Assembly: GCA_002394665.1 (NCBI GenBank)
Contig: DGUL01000007.1
Span: forward strand, 219,488-255,611
Reading direction: 5' to 3'
Length of the DNA stretch: 36,124 bases
Source of the DNA: Rickettsiales bacterium UBA4311
Lineage (GTDB): Bacteria > Pseudomonadota > Alphaproteobacteria > Rickettsiales > Deianiraeaceae
Shown here: piece after piece, positions 16,169 through 24,230 of the stretch
Numbering within the stretch: position 1 is the first letter of the stretch
How the letters are laid out: every line of letters starts with the position of its first letter
Translations under genes and position numbers: made by a program
Notes under the pieces: model-generated
What the model saw: the letters and a program-made list of their open reading frames with translations, nothing else
What the model was told of the DNA's origin: nothing
Databases searched by the model: none

Positions 16169-16885
16169 TTACTTGCACAATTCTCTTTTTCGTTGCTCGG
16201 ATAAATAAATTGCTTCAAGTTGCTTTACAGCAAAATCAAGTTTATCATTATAAACAATATAATCATACTTATCCATAAAACTCATTTCTTGCTTTGCATT
16301 GTTAAATCTTTGTTTTATTTTTTCTTCCGTCTCTGTGCCTCTCCCAGAAAGCCGTTTATAAAGCTCTTCCTCGGACAATGGAGCTATAAAAATAGTGATT
16401 AAATCCAACTTTTTGTTTTTCTTAGCATTTAACATGCCTTCAGCAGAAAGTGCAAAAATGACATCTTTTCCATTTTCCACGGCTTCAATATAGTTTCTCC
16501 TTGGACTTCCGTAATAATTTCCATAATTTTCGGCATATTCAATAAATTCATCTTTTTTCGCCAATTCCTCAAACTTCGGTTTATCCAAAAAATAATAATC
16601 TTTTCCACTAACCTCACCTTTTCTTGGCATTCTTGTCGTTGCAGAAACGGAGATTGACAAGTTTTGTTGTTTTTCTTTCAACTTGTTTATCAATGTAGTT
16701 TTTCCAACACCAGACGGCCCAGAAACAATAATGCCAAAGTGTTTATAGTCGCAAATTTCACATTGTTGTTTTTTTGTCTCTTTGCTCGCATCAGTAGCAA
16801 ACGATTGCAAAGAAAAGACTGCAAAAACACTGCAAGAAAATAACAAAAATACCTTTTTACATCCTACTAACATAAAAAAATTCAC
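16169..16885 (-). CDS. Exported guanylate-kinase-like protein
   Basis: Residues 1-30 are a good Sec signal peptide: Lys-Lys, a long hydrophobic core, then a QSFA/TD cleavage site. A guanylate-kinase fold follows: P-loop GPSGVGKTT (56-64), SATTRMPRKGE (81-91), EYAENYGNYYGS (116-127) and a lid with GRGTETEEKIKQR. The usual DIDWQG segment is replaced by ALSAEG (145-150), so both Asp residues of the GMP/Mg site are lost. A CEIC motif (42-45) begins the mature domain. It lies 24 bp after the normal gmk and 28 bp before dapE. No internal Met precedes the P-loop, so the leader is not an obvious start error. Function is unknown. Confidence 0.8.
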   Translation of the reverse strand: MNFFMLVGCKKVFLLFSCSVFAVFSLQSFATDASKETKKQQCEICDYKHFGIIVSGPSGVGKTTLINKLKEKQQNLSISVSATTRMPRKGEVSGKDYYFLDKPKFEELAKKDEFIEYAENYGNYYGSPRRNYIEAVENGKDVIFALSAEGMLNAKKNKKLDLITIFIAPLSEEELYKRLSGRGTETEEKIKQRFNNAKQEMSFMDKYDYIVYNDKLDFAVKQLEAIYLSEQRKRELCK

Positions 16886-16909
16886 TTTACCACCAGACCG
16901 CCTGTTTTG

Positions 16910-17524
16910 CTATTTCATTAAAACATCTTTTATAAAATTTATTTGCTTTTGTTTGTTTAACCTTATCAATTCCGCCGTATAAATGCTATCAATTTGTCTG
17001 CAAGCTTCATTTAAATCGTCGTTCACAATGACATAATCATACTCATCGGCCTTTTCAGCATCATTATGAAATCCAGCAATTCTTTTTTCAATTTGCTCCT
17101 CTGCGTCTCCGCGTCCTCTTAATCTGTTTCTTAAAGCGTCCATTGAAGGAGGGACTAAAAAAATCGTGCTAATATTGTATTTGTCAGCTTTCTTGATTTT
17201 TCTCATTCCCTGCCAGTCAATATCAAAAATTACATTTTTGCCTTCTGCAAGGCGATCGTCAACAAAACTCATAGGAGTGCCATAGTAATTTTCAAAAACC
17301 TTTGCATACTCCAAAAACTCATTATTTTCTACACGTTTTTCAAATTCTGCTTTTGATAAAAAAAAGTAATCAATGCCGTCTTTTTCAAGATTTCTTGGCT
17401 CTCTGGTTGTTGCCGAGGTGGATAAAACCAACTCTTTATGAAGTCCTAATAAATATCTGCAAATTGTGGTCTTACCTGTCCCAGAAGGTGCAGAAATTAC
17501 AAATAAAAAATTGCTACCTACCAT
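16910..17524 (-). CDS. gmk: Guanylate kinase
   Basis: It phosphorylates GMP to GDP with ATP in the cytoplasm. The 204-residue protein is the normal size. It has the P-loop SAPSGTGKTT (11-20), STSATTREPR, EYAKVFENYYGTP (72-84), the intact FDIDWQG (100-106) with both GMP-site Asp residues, and the lid RLRGRGDAEEQIEKR. The start ATG at 17524 places the P-loop at the expected distance. It is the first gene of a leftward run with the exported paralogue and dapE. Together the two copies look like a tandem duplication in which this one kept the housekeeping role. Confidence 0.95.
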   Translation of the reverse strand: MVGSNFLFVISAPSGTGKTTICRYLLGLHKELVLSTSATTREPRNLEKDGIDYFFLSKAEFEKRVENNEFLEYAKVFENYYGTPMSFVDDRLAEGKNVIFDIDWQGMRKIKKADKYNISTIFLVPPSMDALRNRLRGRGDAEEQIEKRIAGFHNDAEKADEYDYVIVNDDLNEACRQIDSIYTAELIRLNKQKQINFIKDVLMK

Positions 17525-17554
17525 TGGTGAAAAGAATTGAAAAGTTTTTAAAAT

Positions 17555-17594
17555 TCAAGGAATTCTTTGACTTTCCATCTACAACGCTTATCAT
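17555..17594 (+). promoter_or_regulatory. Promoter with overlapping near-palindrome
   Basis: TTGACT (17567-17572), 16 bases, then TATCAT (17589-17594) makes a good sigma-70 promoter for the rightward ORF at 17609. A near-perfect 16-bp palindrome (17555-17570, one mismatched pair) overlaps the -35 box and could be an operator. This 84-bp space also serves the divergent gmk. Confidence 0.45.
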
Positions 17595-17608
17595 TTTATG
17601 TCTTTTAT

Positions 17609-18048
17609 ATGAAGGAATATGACGGCAACTACGATTATAGCAGTGACAAAGATAACAGTATGAAAAACCTCTACCAGTTCAAGAATACGAAGATAGTGCG
17701 ATAAAGCAGGCAATACTAAACGAATTGGCTGAAAGTCTTCAACAAGAATCAGAAGAAGAAAGTCTACCGCAACGATACTTCGGAGTAGAACCCTACGAAT
17801 CTTCTGAACCAGATGAGCGCCACTCTTTTATACGTGCCGACCGTCCTGTGGATATGCCTCGTGTTAACTTGCAACATAGAAATGTAGAACATTTGGCCGT
17901 CGAACCAGTAAGACATATAGAGCAAAATATCTTTTCTCGCTTTTTCTCTTGGACGCAACATTTGTATCAAATAGCTCACGACGGCATACTAAACATCGTT
18001 ACATCTTGCCTCGACGCAGAACACGACGAGCCTGAAAGACGCTTCTAA
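17609..18048 (+). CDS. Small acidic unknown protein with an apparent frameshift
   Basis: An ORF from ATG 17609 reads 31 residues rich in Tyr, Asp and Ser, then stops at 17704. The overlapping frame is open from 17656 to 18048 and has similar composition (VQEYEDS then a Glu-rich stretch), with no good start except TTG 17725. A one-base shift at the A5 run (17663-17667) joins both into about 146 residues. The C-terminal third has a possible amphipathic segment. No family is recognised. It may be a recent frameshift, a base-call error or slippage; the joined reading is inferred from frame and promoter position. Confidence 0.4.
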
Positions 18049-18068
18049 TGAAACTTACAATATGACCA

Positions 18069-19214
18069 TTATAGATATTTCCTCCCTTTCAATTTCTCAG
18101 GGAGGAAATCTTTATCTTTGTCGTATTTTTTATATCCCTTACCGTAGCCCCATTCTTTCATTAGTTTTGTTTCTGGATTGCGAATGTTTAATGGTATTGG
18201 CAAATTACCAAATTTATGCACATCCAGCAAAGCATCTGCAAAGCCATCATTGGAACGCCGACTTTTTGGTGCTCTTGCCAAGTATGTAGCCCCGTGTGCC
18301 AAATTTATAGCACACTCCGGATAACCAATAGTTTGGCAAGCTTGAAAAACAGCATTAGCAACAACCAAAGCGTTATTGTCTGCAATTCCTATGTCCTCAC
18401 TTGCGAAAATTACCATTCTTCTGGCAATAAATAAAGGGTCTTCGCCAGCATTTACCATTCGAGCAAGATAATACAACGTGGCATCTGGTTTGCTCGCGCG
18501 CATAGATTTTATAAATGCGGAAATCGTATTATAATGTTCTTCGCCCTTTTTGTCATAACGAAGCATTTTTTGAGTTGCATTTTTTATATTCTCAATCGTA
18601 ATTTCTCCATAAAGTTCAAGAACATTCTCAATTATTGATATGATATGCCGTCCATCGCCGTTTGACATTTCAATCAAAAAATCTATTACCTCATTGTTGT
18701 CTATTTTTATCTTTTTATCTTTCTCTACTCTTTGAATTATGGTTTTAATGTTTTCTTTTGTTAGCGAATTCAAAACAAAAACCTGACACCTTGATAAAAG
18801 TGGAGAAATTACTTCAAAACTCGGATTTTCCGTTGTCGCTCCAATTAAGTAAAGACTTCCATTTTCAACATATGGAAGTAAAAAATCTTGTTGTGCCTTG
18901 TTAAATCTGTGAATTTCATCAAGAAATAAAATTTTTGCTCTACCAAACATTGCAGGACTATCAACAATTTTTTTTATATCATCTTTACCAGCAGAAACCG
19001 CGGAGAGCTCAAAATATTCCGCATCAACGGCTTCGGCATATATTCTCGCAAGCGTTGTTTTTCCAACTCCCGGAGGACCATAAAGTATAAAAGAAAAAAG
19101 CTTTTTATTTTCTATCGCCAAACGCAACGGCTTCCCATTACCAACAAGATGTTCCTGTCCAACATATCCATTAAGAGTTTTTGGCCTAATCTTATTAGCT
19201 AACGGCTCGCTCAC
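18069..19214 (-). CDS. rarA: Replication-associated recombination protein A (AAA+ ATPase)
   Basis: RarA (MgsA) is a clamp-loader-like AAA+ protein that acts at stalled replication forks. The 381-residue product has Walker A GPPGVGKTT (46-54), Walker B ILFLDEIHRF (95-104), the GATTENPSFE sensor region and the arginine-finger context PLLSRC. The C-terminal tetramerisation domain is recognised by ARRMVIFASEDIG and LARAPKS. It ends soon after LMKEWGYG, about 30 residues shorter than the E. coli type. The start is ATG 19214. It follows lptD and a membrane protein on the same strand and converges with the small plus-strand ORF. Confidence 0.93.
   Translation of the reverse strand: MSEPLANKIRPKTLNGYVGQEHLVGNGKPLRLAIENKKLFSFILYGPPGVGKTTLARIYAEAVDAEYFELSAVSAGKDDIKKIVDSPAMFGRAKILFLDEIHRFNKAQQDFLLPYVENGSLYLIGATTENPSFEVISPLLSRCQVFVLNSLTKENIKTIIQRVEKDKKIKIDNNEVIDFLIEMSNGDGRHIISIIENVLELYGEITIENIKNATQKMLRYDKKGEEHYNTISAFIKSMRASKPDATLYYLARMVNAGEDPLFIARRMVIFASEDIGIADNNALVVANAVFQACQTIGYPECAINLAHGATYLARAPKSRRSNDGFADALLDVHKFGNLPIPLNIRNPETKLMKEWGYGKGYKKYDKDKDFLPEKLKGRKYL
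18077..18109. terminator. Hairpin inside the 3' end of rarA
   Basis: A perfect 11-bp inverted repeat (18077-18087 with 18099-18109, 11-base loop) contains CCTCCC/GGGAGG and is followed on the plus strand by a T-rich stretch. It lies just inside the rarA coding end. It is positioned to terminate the rightward ORF ending at 18048. Confidence 0.5.
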
Positions 19215-19253
19215 ACCTATAAAAATAGAAGTTTTTTATAATTTTCAACAATA

Positions 19254-20111
19254 TCACAAAAAACTCCTTAGACTTTGCTTTTTTCTTTCCTTTATTGCTT
19301 TATTGTTGTTTGACTTTCCTTTGTTTTTATATTTTTTATAGTTTTTGCTTTTCATAATCGCGTTGTTTCTGTGTTTTTTATTAACTCTCGCATCGCTGTT
19401 TGAAATTGTTTTTTTATCTCTTTTCAAATCGTCGTCTTCAATGTCTCTTCCCATTATCTTTTCATATTTATCACCTCGTTTTTTTGTTTTGCCATCGTAT
19501 TCAAGTTCTTCGCTATCCTTTTCAATTTCATCATCTTCATCTTTTTCAAGCTCTTCGTCAAGGTCTTCTTCCAAATCTTCCTCTTTTTGTTTTTTTTTGC
19601 CTTTGCCTTTTTTTAGTTTTATAGTTTTGCTATTATCTTTTGAAGCTTTTGACTTTCCGCTAATGGCAACGGCTATGCTCCAAAAGGTAAAAACAGCAAA
19701 GCAAACTATTGCAACAGCACCGGTAATTTTCCAGAATGAAGAAGTTTTGATAATTCCCGCAACACTTTCTTCCAAGTGAAGCCCCTTTGTAAAATCTGCC
19801 ATTGTAGCCACCCATCTTAAAAATGCATCTGCAAGCCAAAGACCACCACCAACTCCAATGATGGCAAATGTTGGGGTCATGCACTTGAAAAATCTTCCAA
19901 TCCATCCGCTTGGATAATTTGGCATTTTCAGCTTTAAAGCTTCAAGCTTTTCCTTTTCTTTTTTGTGTTTTTTCTTTTCTTTCTCTAAGTCTTTTTCATA
20001 GCTTTTTATTATTTCCTCCAATGATTTTTGATGCTTTTCCATTTCATCAATCATCTTTTCGCGTTTTTTTTGTTTTTTCTTTTTCTCCTCTTCTTCGTCA
20101 ATCACGAACAT
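19254..20111 (-). CDS. Unknown coiled-coil, two-TM, acidic-tail membrane protein
   Basis: I do not recognise this protein of about 285 residues. From ATG 20111 it starts with an acidic patch, then a highly charged Lys/Glu coiled coil (about 8-60). Two membrane segments follow (about 80-102 and 127-150) with a short loop, so both ends should face the cytoplasm. The C-terminal 130 residues alternate acidic blocks (DLEEDLDEELEKDEDD) with strongly basic Lys/Asn tracts. TTG 20132 would add seven residues. It lies between lptD and rarA on one strand. The layout suggests a scaffold or anchor at the inner membrane, but composition alone cannot prove this. Confidence 0.65.
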   Translation of the reverse strand: MFVIDEEEEKKKKQKKREKMIDEMEKHQKSLEEIIKSYEKDLEKEKKKHKKEKEKLEALKLKMPNYPSGWIGRFFKCMTPTFAIIGVGGGLWLADAFLRWVATMADFTKGLHLEESVAGIIKTSSFWKITGAVAIVCFAVFTFWSIAVAISGKSKASKDNSKTIKLKKGKGKKKQKEEDLEEDLDEELEKDEDDEIEKDSEELEYDGKTKKRGDKYEKIMGRDIEDDDLKRDKKTISNSDARVNKKHRNNAIMKSKNYKKYKNKGKSNNNKAIKERKKQSLRSFL

Positions 20112-20171
20112 ACGCGTGCATTCTGCAAGCAATTTTACAAAAATGTTTTTTATTTTCCATAATCTTACACA

Positions 20172-22772
20172 TTAGCCGAGTCCGCTGAATGTAATCATAA
20201 ATCTATACATAACCGTGCTTGGTGTATTATTTAATCTAACCTTGTTTTCCGATATTCTAAATCCAAGAGTGACGCAACTAATTGTATATTGTGCCATTAA
20301 ACTATAACTTGTAAATCCCGGATCAATTTTTCTGTTTGGTGCATCCATTCCATTGAGATTATATGTCGCACTTGCAGAAAGTTTTAAATCTTTAATTGGC
20401 GTCAAAGTTATTGTCCCGTTTAATGCATCCATTTTTATACCAAAAATATTTGAATTTTTTGAAAAACTATCATATCCAAGAGATATAGAAAAATATTTCA
20501 TTCCATAAGAAACATTAAATAAAAACATTCTCAATTCTCCATTGTGTATATCATAATTAAAAGCACTATTACCAGATATACCAAAGAATTTAAACCCGAA
20601 GTTTCCCATTAAATCCGAAACAGAGCGACGGAAGCCCGTGAATTCTGCCAAGTATCTTTCTTCAATGTTGCCATTAAAGCGAACATTTTGTGCTAATCCA
20701 CCACTTATTTCAATATTTTTGTTAACTCTGTGTTTTACATCCGCACCATAAACAAAAGACCCACCGATGTCGTAAATTCCGTAGCCACTGCTTTGCAACA
20801 ATTCAAAAGCATTATAGTAATTCATCCCCATTGCAAAATTGTCTTCCGCTGGTAAATATAAGCTTCTTTTATCGTTTGGTGAATATCTTATTGCAACTTT
20901 TGGAGTTATAAATGTTTTTCCAACTGGCGAGCTTATCAAAAAAGAGTGTTCTGCTTGCAACTTGTTAAAATTCAAAACAGAGAATTTATTGAAAGCATCA
21001 AGCCCATTTGTTAAAATATTGCTGTTTGCATAATAATTCCCTTGTACAAACCCACTAATGTTGCCAAAGTAATAATTTAAATTATTCCACATATATTGAT
21101 GTGGCAAATATGCCGGCTCGCTAAATTCACTATAACTTATATGATTATACTGCAATCTCAATAATGTATCTGCCGTTATTTTTGTCCCGTTTTTGAAAAA
21201 ATAAGGTAAATGATAACCGCCATCCACTCCGGCAGTCGCAGTATCAAATCCTTCTTTTCTGTTGATATAATAGGCCTTACTTCTTATGTAAAAATTTCCT
21301 CCAAGTCTGTCTTTATTAAAATCATAATCTGCTCGTATAACTGGAAAAACCAAGGGTGTAGTTTTGTTGTCAATATTCAAAAGTGCCGATCGATATGTAT
21401 AAGCTTCAACGGAAATATAACGATTATAATCAACATCATAAAGATGAAAGGTGTTTGTTCTAATTGCCCTTGCATCGCCAAGATACATATAAGCAATTCT
21501 ATTGTCGGAAGCGTAATATTGACTGATGTTTAAAAAAGTTGTATTCGTTAGTTTTAACCTTGCTTTTAAATCCGCCATCCAACGAATTCCTTTTATTTTG
21601 TCTCCGTCGGCTTTGCCACCTTTCGTCGCTCCAAGTCCAGTATCTTCATCAACAAGTTGCGACCAGTCCATAAGCATACCTTCAAGAACATAAAAACTTT
21701 CGTAGTTATATTTTGTTGAAACCAAATGCCTAAACTTAAAATCTGTATGACTTGTGCGGTAATCTGATAAATCTCTTAATTGCCATCTTTTATCGGTATT
21801 ATTTAAATTATTTCTCACATTTGTACCGACATTTGTCATCCAACTTAAAAGACCAATATCAAAATATTGGCTTCTGCTGATTATAAAATCCATATCATCG
21901 CTAATTTTCCAGTAAAACGGCAATTCAAAACCAGTTTGTTTTGATTTTGAAATTACCAACCTTGGCATTAAAAAACCAGTATCTCCGCTGTTATCTGTAT
22001 GCAGTGTGTATTTTGGGATATAAAAAACCGGTATGCCTAAAATTCTCCATTTCATTTTTTCAAAAGTAATTGTTGCTTGTTCTTTGTCATGAATGACTTT
22101 GTCGGCTTTTACAGAAATAAAAGTTGTTTTCAATTTATCGTGCATCTCCTCGTCAGTGTTGTCTATTGAATTTTTTTGCAGTGGTTTATTAAGCAGTTCG
22201 TCTTCCTCTGTCATTGCAAAAAAAGGTGTTTGCCTATTACTTTCTACATTGTCATCAACAAAAATTTTACAAGGACAAATTGACACATCACTTAACGTGA
22301 AAACGCAATCGCTTTTTTTCAGTTTTGTGCTGTAAATTTCCGTATGATCTCTATTTCCACCGGGAAAAATCTGAGCGTTATCTATTTCACTTATACCTGT
22401 ATTTTCATCTCTAAACATTGATTTTGCGTAAATTATGTTATCATCTTCCGTTCGCATTTTGACCCAATCATTTGCGTAAAAAACATATTTCTCCTCGTCC
22501 GTCTCTTTGTCTTTTACCGCGACCATTTTGCTACTTTTTTCTTGTTTTTGTTTGGCCTCTGCGACTTGCTTTATAGCTTTTACATCACCGGCATTCATCA
22601 ATAAATTTTGTCGCCTAACTATCGCGTGTCCGTTGGCAAAAAATGAATTATTTTCACCCATTTTTACAAAGTCCGCTTCAATGAAAGTTTGTTTATTTCC
22701 TACCTGATCGGCAAATAATTCCGTGTGCGATATTAAAAATAAAATTAGTGATACAATCAAAGTTTTTCGCAC
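20172..22772 (-). CDS. lptD: LPS assembly outer-membrane protein LptD
   Basis: LptD forms the outer-membrane beta-barrel through which the Lpt bridge inserts LPS. The 866-residue protein starts with a signal peptide (cleavage after LFA near residue 21). The N-terminal OstA/LptA-like jelly-roll region follows (about 25-240), with the conserved ILGIPVFYIPKY and GFLMPRL at the barrel entry, then a long stretch of alternating aromatic beta-strands. Several Cys residues are present (SDCVF and SICPC in the N domain, SCVTL near the end), which could form the disulphides known to be needed in E. coli. The start is GTG at 22772. LptE and SurA are not nearby. Confidence 0.92.
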   Translation of the reverse strand: MRKTLIVSLILFLISHTELFADQVGNKQTFIEADFVKMGENNSFFANGHAIVRRQNLLMNAGDVKAIKQVAEAKQKQEKSSKMVAVKDKETDEEKYVFYANDWVKMRTEDDNIIYAKSMFRDENTGISEIDNAQIFPGGNRDHTEIYSTKLKKSDCVFTLSDVSICPCKIFVDDNVESNRQTPFFAMTEEDELLNKPLQKNSIDNTDEEMHDKLKTTFISVKADKVIHDKEQATITFEKMKWRILGIPVFYIPKYTLHTDNSGDTGFLMPRLVISKSKQTGFELPFYWKISDDMDFIISRSQYFDIGLLSWMTNVGTNVRNNLNNTDKRWQLRDLSDYRTSHTDFKFRHLVSTKYNYESFYVLEGMLMDWSQLVDEDTGLGATKGGKADGDKIKGIRWMADLKARLKLTNTTFLNISQYYASDNRIAYMYLGDARAIRTNTFHLYDVDYNRYISVEAYTYRSALLNIDNKTTPLVFPVIRADYDFNKDRLGGNFYIRSKAYYINRKEGFDTATAGVDGGYHLPYFFKNGTKITADTLLRLQYNHISYSEFSEPAYLPHQYMWNNLNYYFGNISGFVQGNYYANSNILTNGLDAFNKFSVLNFNKLQAEHSFLISSPVGKTFITPKVAIRYSPNDKRSLYLPAEDNFAMGMNYYNAFELLQSSGYGIYDIGGSFVYGADVKHRVNKNIEISGGLAQNVRFNGNIEERYLAEFTGFRRSVSDLMGNFGFKFFGISGNSAFNYDIHNGELRMFLFNVSYGMKYFSISLGYDSFSKNSNIFGIKMDALNGTITLTPIKDLKLSASATYNLNGMDAPNRKIDPGFTSYSLMAQYTISCVTLGFRISENKVRLNNTPSTVMYRFMITFSGLG

Positions 22773-22934
22773 GCATTTTTACAAGTGGAAAAAAAGTTTT
22801 ATATTTTTCAAGAAAAAGCAAAATTAGCATTCAGAAAACAAAATTCTGTTTTTTTTTGTAAAAAGAATATGTTTTTTTCTAAAAAAGAATGATAGTAAAA
22901 ATGTTGGTAATTTTTAGCTATACCAGACGATGAA

Positions 22935-23138
22935 TTGCAGAGAAAATTGGAAATACATCGTCGTGCTCTTAATATACGGGCTGACCAAGCAAGAAAGAAT
23001 TTTAAACAAAAAGATCATAACGTAGATAAAAGCTACGATAACAACGAGCAAGAAATAGATGCAAAACAACCACAAACGGGAAAAAACGATGCGAAAAAAA
23101 AAGGAAACGATGTAAGTTGTAACGATTGTTCTATTTGA
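22935..23138 (+). CDS. Possible small hydrophilic protein
   Basis: This frame is open from 22911 to 23138 and gives 67 residues from TTG 22935. The product is helical and charged at first, then Lys/Asp/Asn-rich, and ends with CNDCSI. There is no ATG in frame and no Shine-Dalgarno, which counts against it. In favour, its Asp/Asn/Lys composition matches other unknown proteins here and a strong hairpin follows its stop. It could also be a remnant of a longer gene. Confidence 0.3.
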   Translation: MQRKLEIHRRALNIRADQARKNFKQKDHNVDKSYDNNEQEIDAKQPQTGKNDAKKKGNDVSCNDCSI

Positions 23139-23166
23139 TAATTTATTTATTTCAACTTGTAATCCC

Positions 23167-23205
23167 AAAAGCATTAAGCTACCAAAATGGAAGCTTAATG
23201 CTTTT
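23167..23205. terminator. Strong hairpin between convergent genes
   Basis: A perfect 14-bp inverted repeat (23167-23180 with 23192-23205) has an 11-base loop. The 3' arm ends in four T residues on either strand. It lies between the weak plus-strand ORF and the end of the leftward rpmH-secE-nusG run, so it can act as a shared terminator. A partial third copy of the stem sequence follows at about 23212-23221. Confidence 0.6.
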
Positions 23206-23277
23206 ATGCATTAGCATTAAGATAAATGTCTAATAAAACACTTTCTGTTTTTCTTTATTGTTGTTTTGAAAATTTTT

Positions 23278-24225
23278 TTACTTTTTATTGGCTTTTTTAT
23301 TTGCCTTCTTGTTCTTCGTATTAGCGACCTTCTTTTCCTTTTTTCCATCGCCATCGTTATATTCCTTTACAACTTTCTTTTCCAACAAATCATCAAAGGT
23401 CAATTTTTTCCATTCAAAATCTATTGCCATAGCATTGATATATTGCACATCGGTGCCTTCAATATGCAAAACAATTTTATTGATGTCTCCGTTTTCAAAT
23501 GGTTGCAAATAAGCATAGTCTTCTAACATCATCTTTTTATAGCTCTCTGTTGAAACTTTTTGAATAAACTCTTCCTTTGTCTTGGCAATAATCTTTTTCT
23601 TTTTTGCTTTCTTTTTTTTCTTTCCGTCTTCTTTTTCAACAGGAGGTTTATAAATGTTATATTCCCTATAATACGCACAGCCGACGTCATTTTTTTCTGA
23701 AAATACAAAGGCTTTTGTTTTTCCTTCCGCATCCGTGTCGCTACGATATAAAATCAACTTTAAAACTTCATAATAATCAGGTAAATAAAGTTGAGTTTGA
23801 AAACCTTCAATTTCTTCGTCTTTTACGATTATCTTGTTAATTATGTCAAACTTTTGTAGATCACATTCAAGTGTTGGCTCGCTGTAAAACTCGTCTTTAT
23901 ATCGGCTTTTTGTAATCATATCGTCATTTGACATTGTATAATATCTTCCGCCGATATTGACAACTTTGCCATCTTCAACCGAAATTATTGCTCCACAATC
24001 AAGTTCATAAGTTCCGTTTTCCGGAACTGAATAATCAAAGACATTATTTTTAATAGTTCTAACAAAAACCTCGTTATTTTTCACGACAAAAAGTTCGCCA
24101 CTTTTCCCCTCTTCTACGTTTCTTGCGGAGAATAAAACTCTTCCAGAAGCGAAGACAACCCCTGAATAAAAGAAAGAAAGAAAAAAACAAAAATAAAAAA
24201 AACTCCTGCAAATAAACAACGTCAT
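23278..24225 (-). CDS. Unknown secreted Lys-rich protein
   Basis: I do not recognise this 315-residue protein. It begins with a signal peptide (a very aromatic core, cleavage likely after VFA at residue 26). The mature part has a beta-rich first half and two Lys clusters, one internal (about 205-215, mostly Lys) and one at the C terminus (alternating Lys, Asn and Ala). A few Cys residues (ELDCGA, LECDL, VGCAYY) could pair in the periplasm. Its ATG is six bases after the nusG stop region, so it is almost certainly in the rpmH-secE-nusG transcript. An export-linked envelope role is possible but unproven. Confidence 0.7.
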   Translation of the reverse strand: MTLFICRSFFYFCFFLSFFYSGVVFASGRVLFSARNVEEGKSGELFVVKNNEVFVRTIKNNVFDYSVPENGTYELDCGAIISVEDGKVVNIGGRYYTMSNDDMITKSRYKDEFYSEPTLECDLQKFDIINKIIVKDEEIEGFQTQLYLPDYYEVLKLILYRSDTDAEGKTKAFVFSEKNDVGCAYYREYNIYKPPVEKEDGKKKKKAKKKKIIAKTKEEFIQKVSTESYKKMMLEDYAYLQPFENGDINKIVLHIEGTDVQYINAMAIDFEWKKLTFDDLLEKKVVKEYNDGDGKKEKKVANTKNKKANKKANKK

Positions 24226-24230
24226 TTTGA

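Larger units (their letters stand above)
22773..23277. other. Gene-poor interval
   Basis: About 500 bases separate lptD from the secreted-protein gene, the longest stretch without a confident gene. The left part (22773-22900) is very AT-rich and should hold the leftward lptD promoter, though no box is convincing. The middle holds a weak small ORF and the right part a 14-bp-stem hairpin. I see no tRNA or other RNA gene. Confidence 0.6.

Noticed and set aside
16141..16218. Longer dapE reading from TTG 16218
   Set aside because: It overlaps the upstream gene by 50 bp and adds a Lys-rich non-conserved leader; ATG 16140 fits the family start.
16169..16885. Lipoprotein signal (LVGC near residue 9)
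   Set aside because: The Cys is before the hydrophobic core, so it cannot be a lipobox; a signal peptidase I site near residue 30 fits better.
19345..19779. 144-residue Ser/Phe/Leu-rich plus-strand ORF
   Set aside because: It is antisense to the acidic and basic tail of the 19254-20111 gene, and long open frames are expected opposite Glu/Lys-rich coding.
22773..23277. tRNA or small stable RNA gene in the longest gap
   Set aside because: No T-arm, anticodon arm or CCA-type end is visible; the only strong structure is the terminator-like hairpin.
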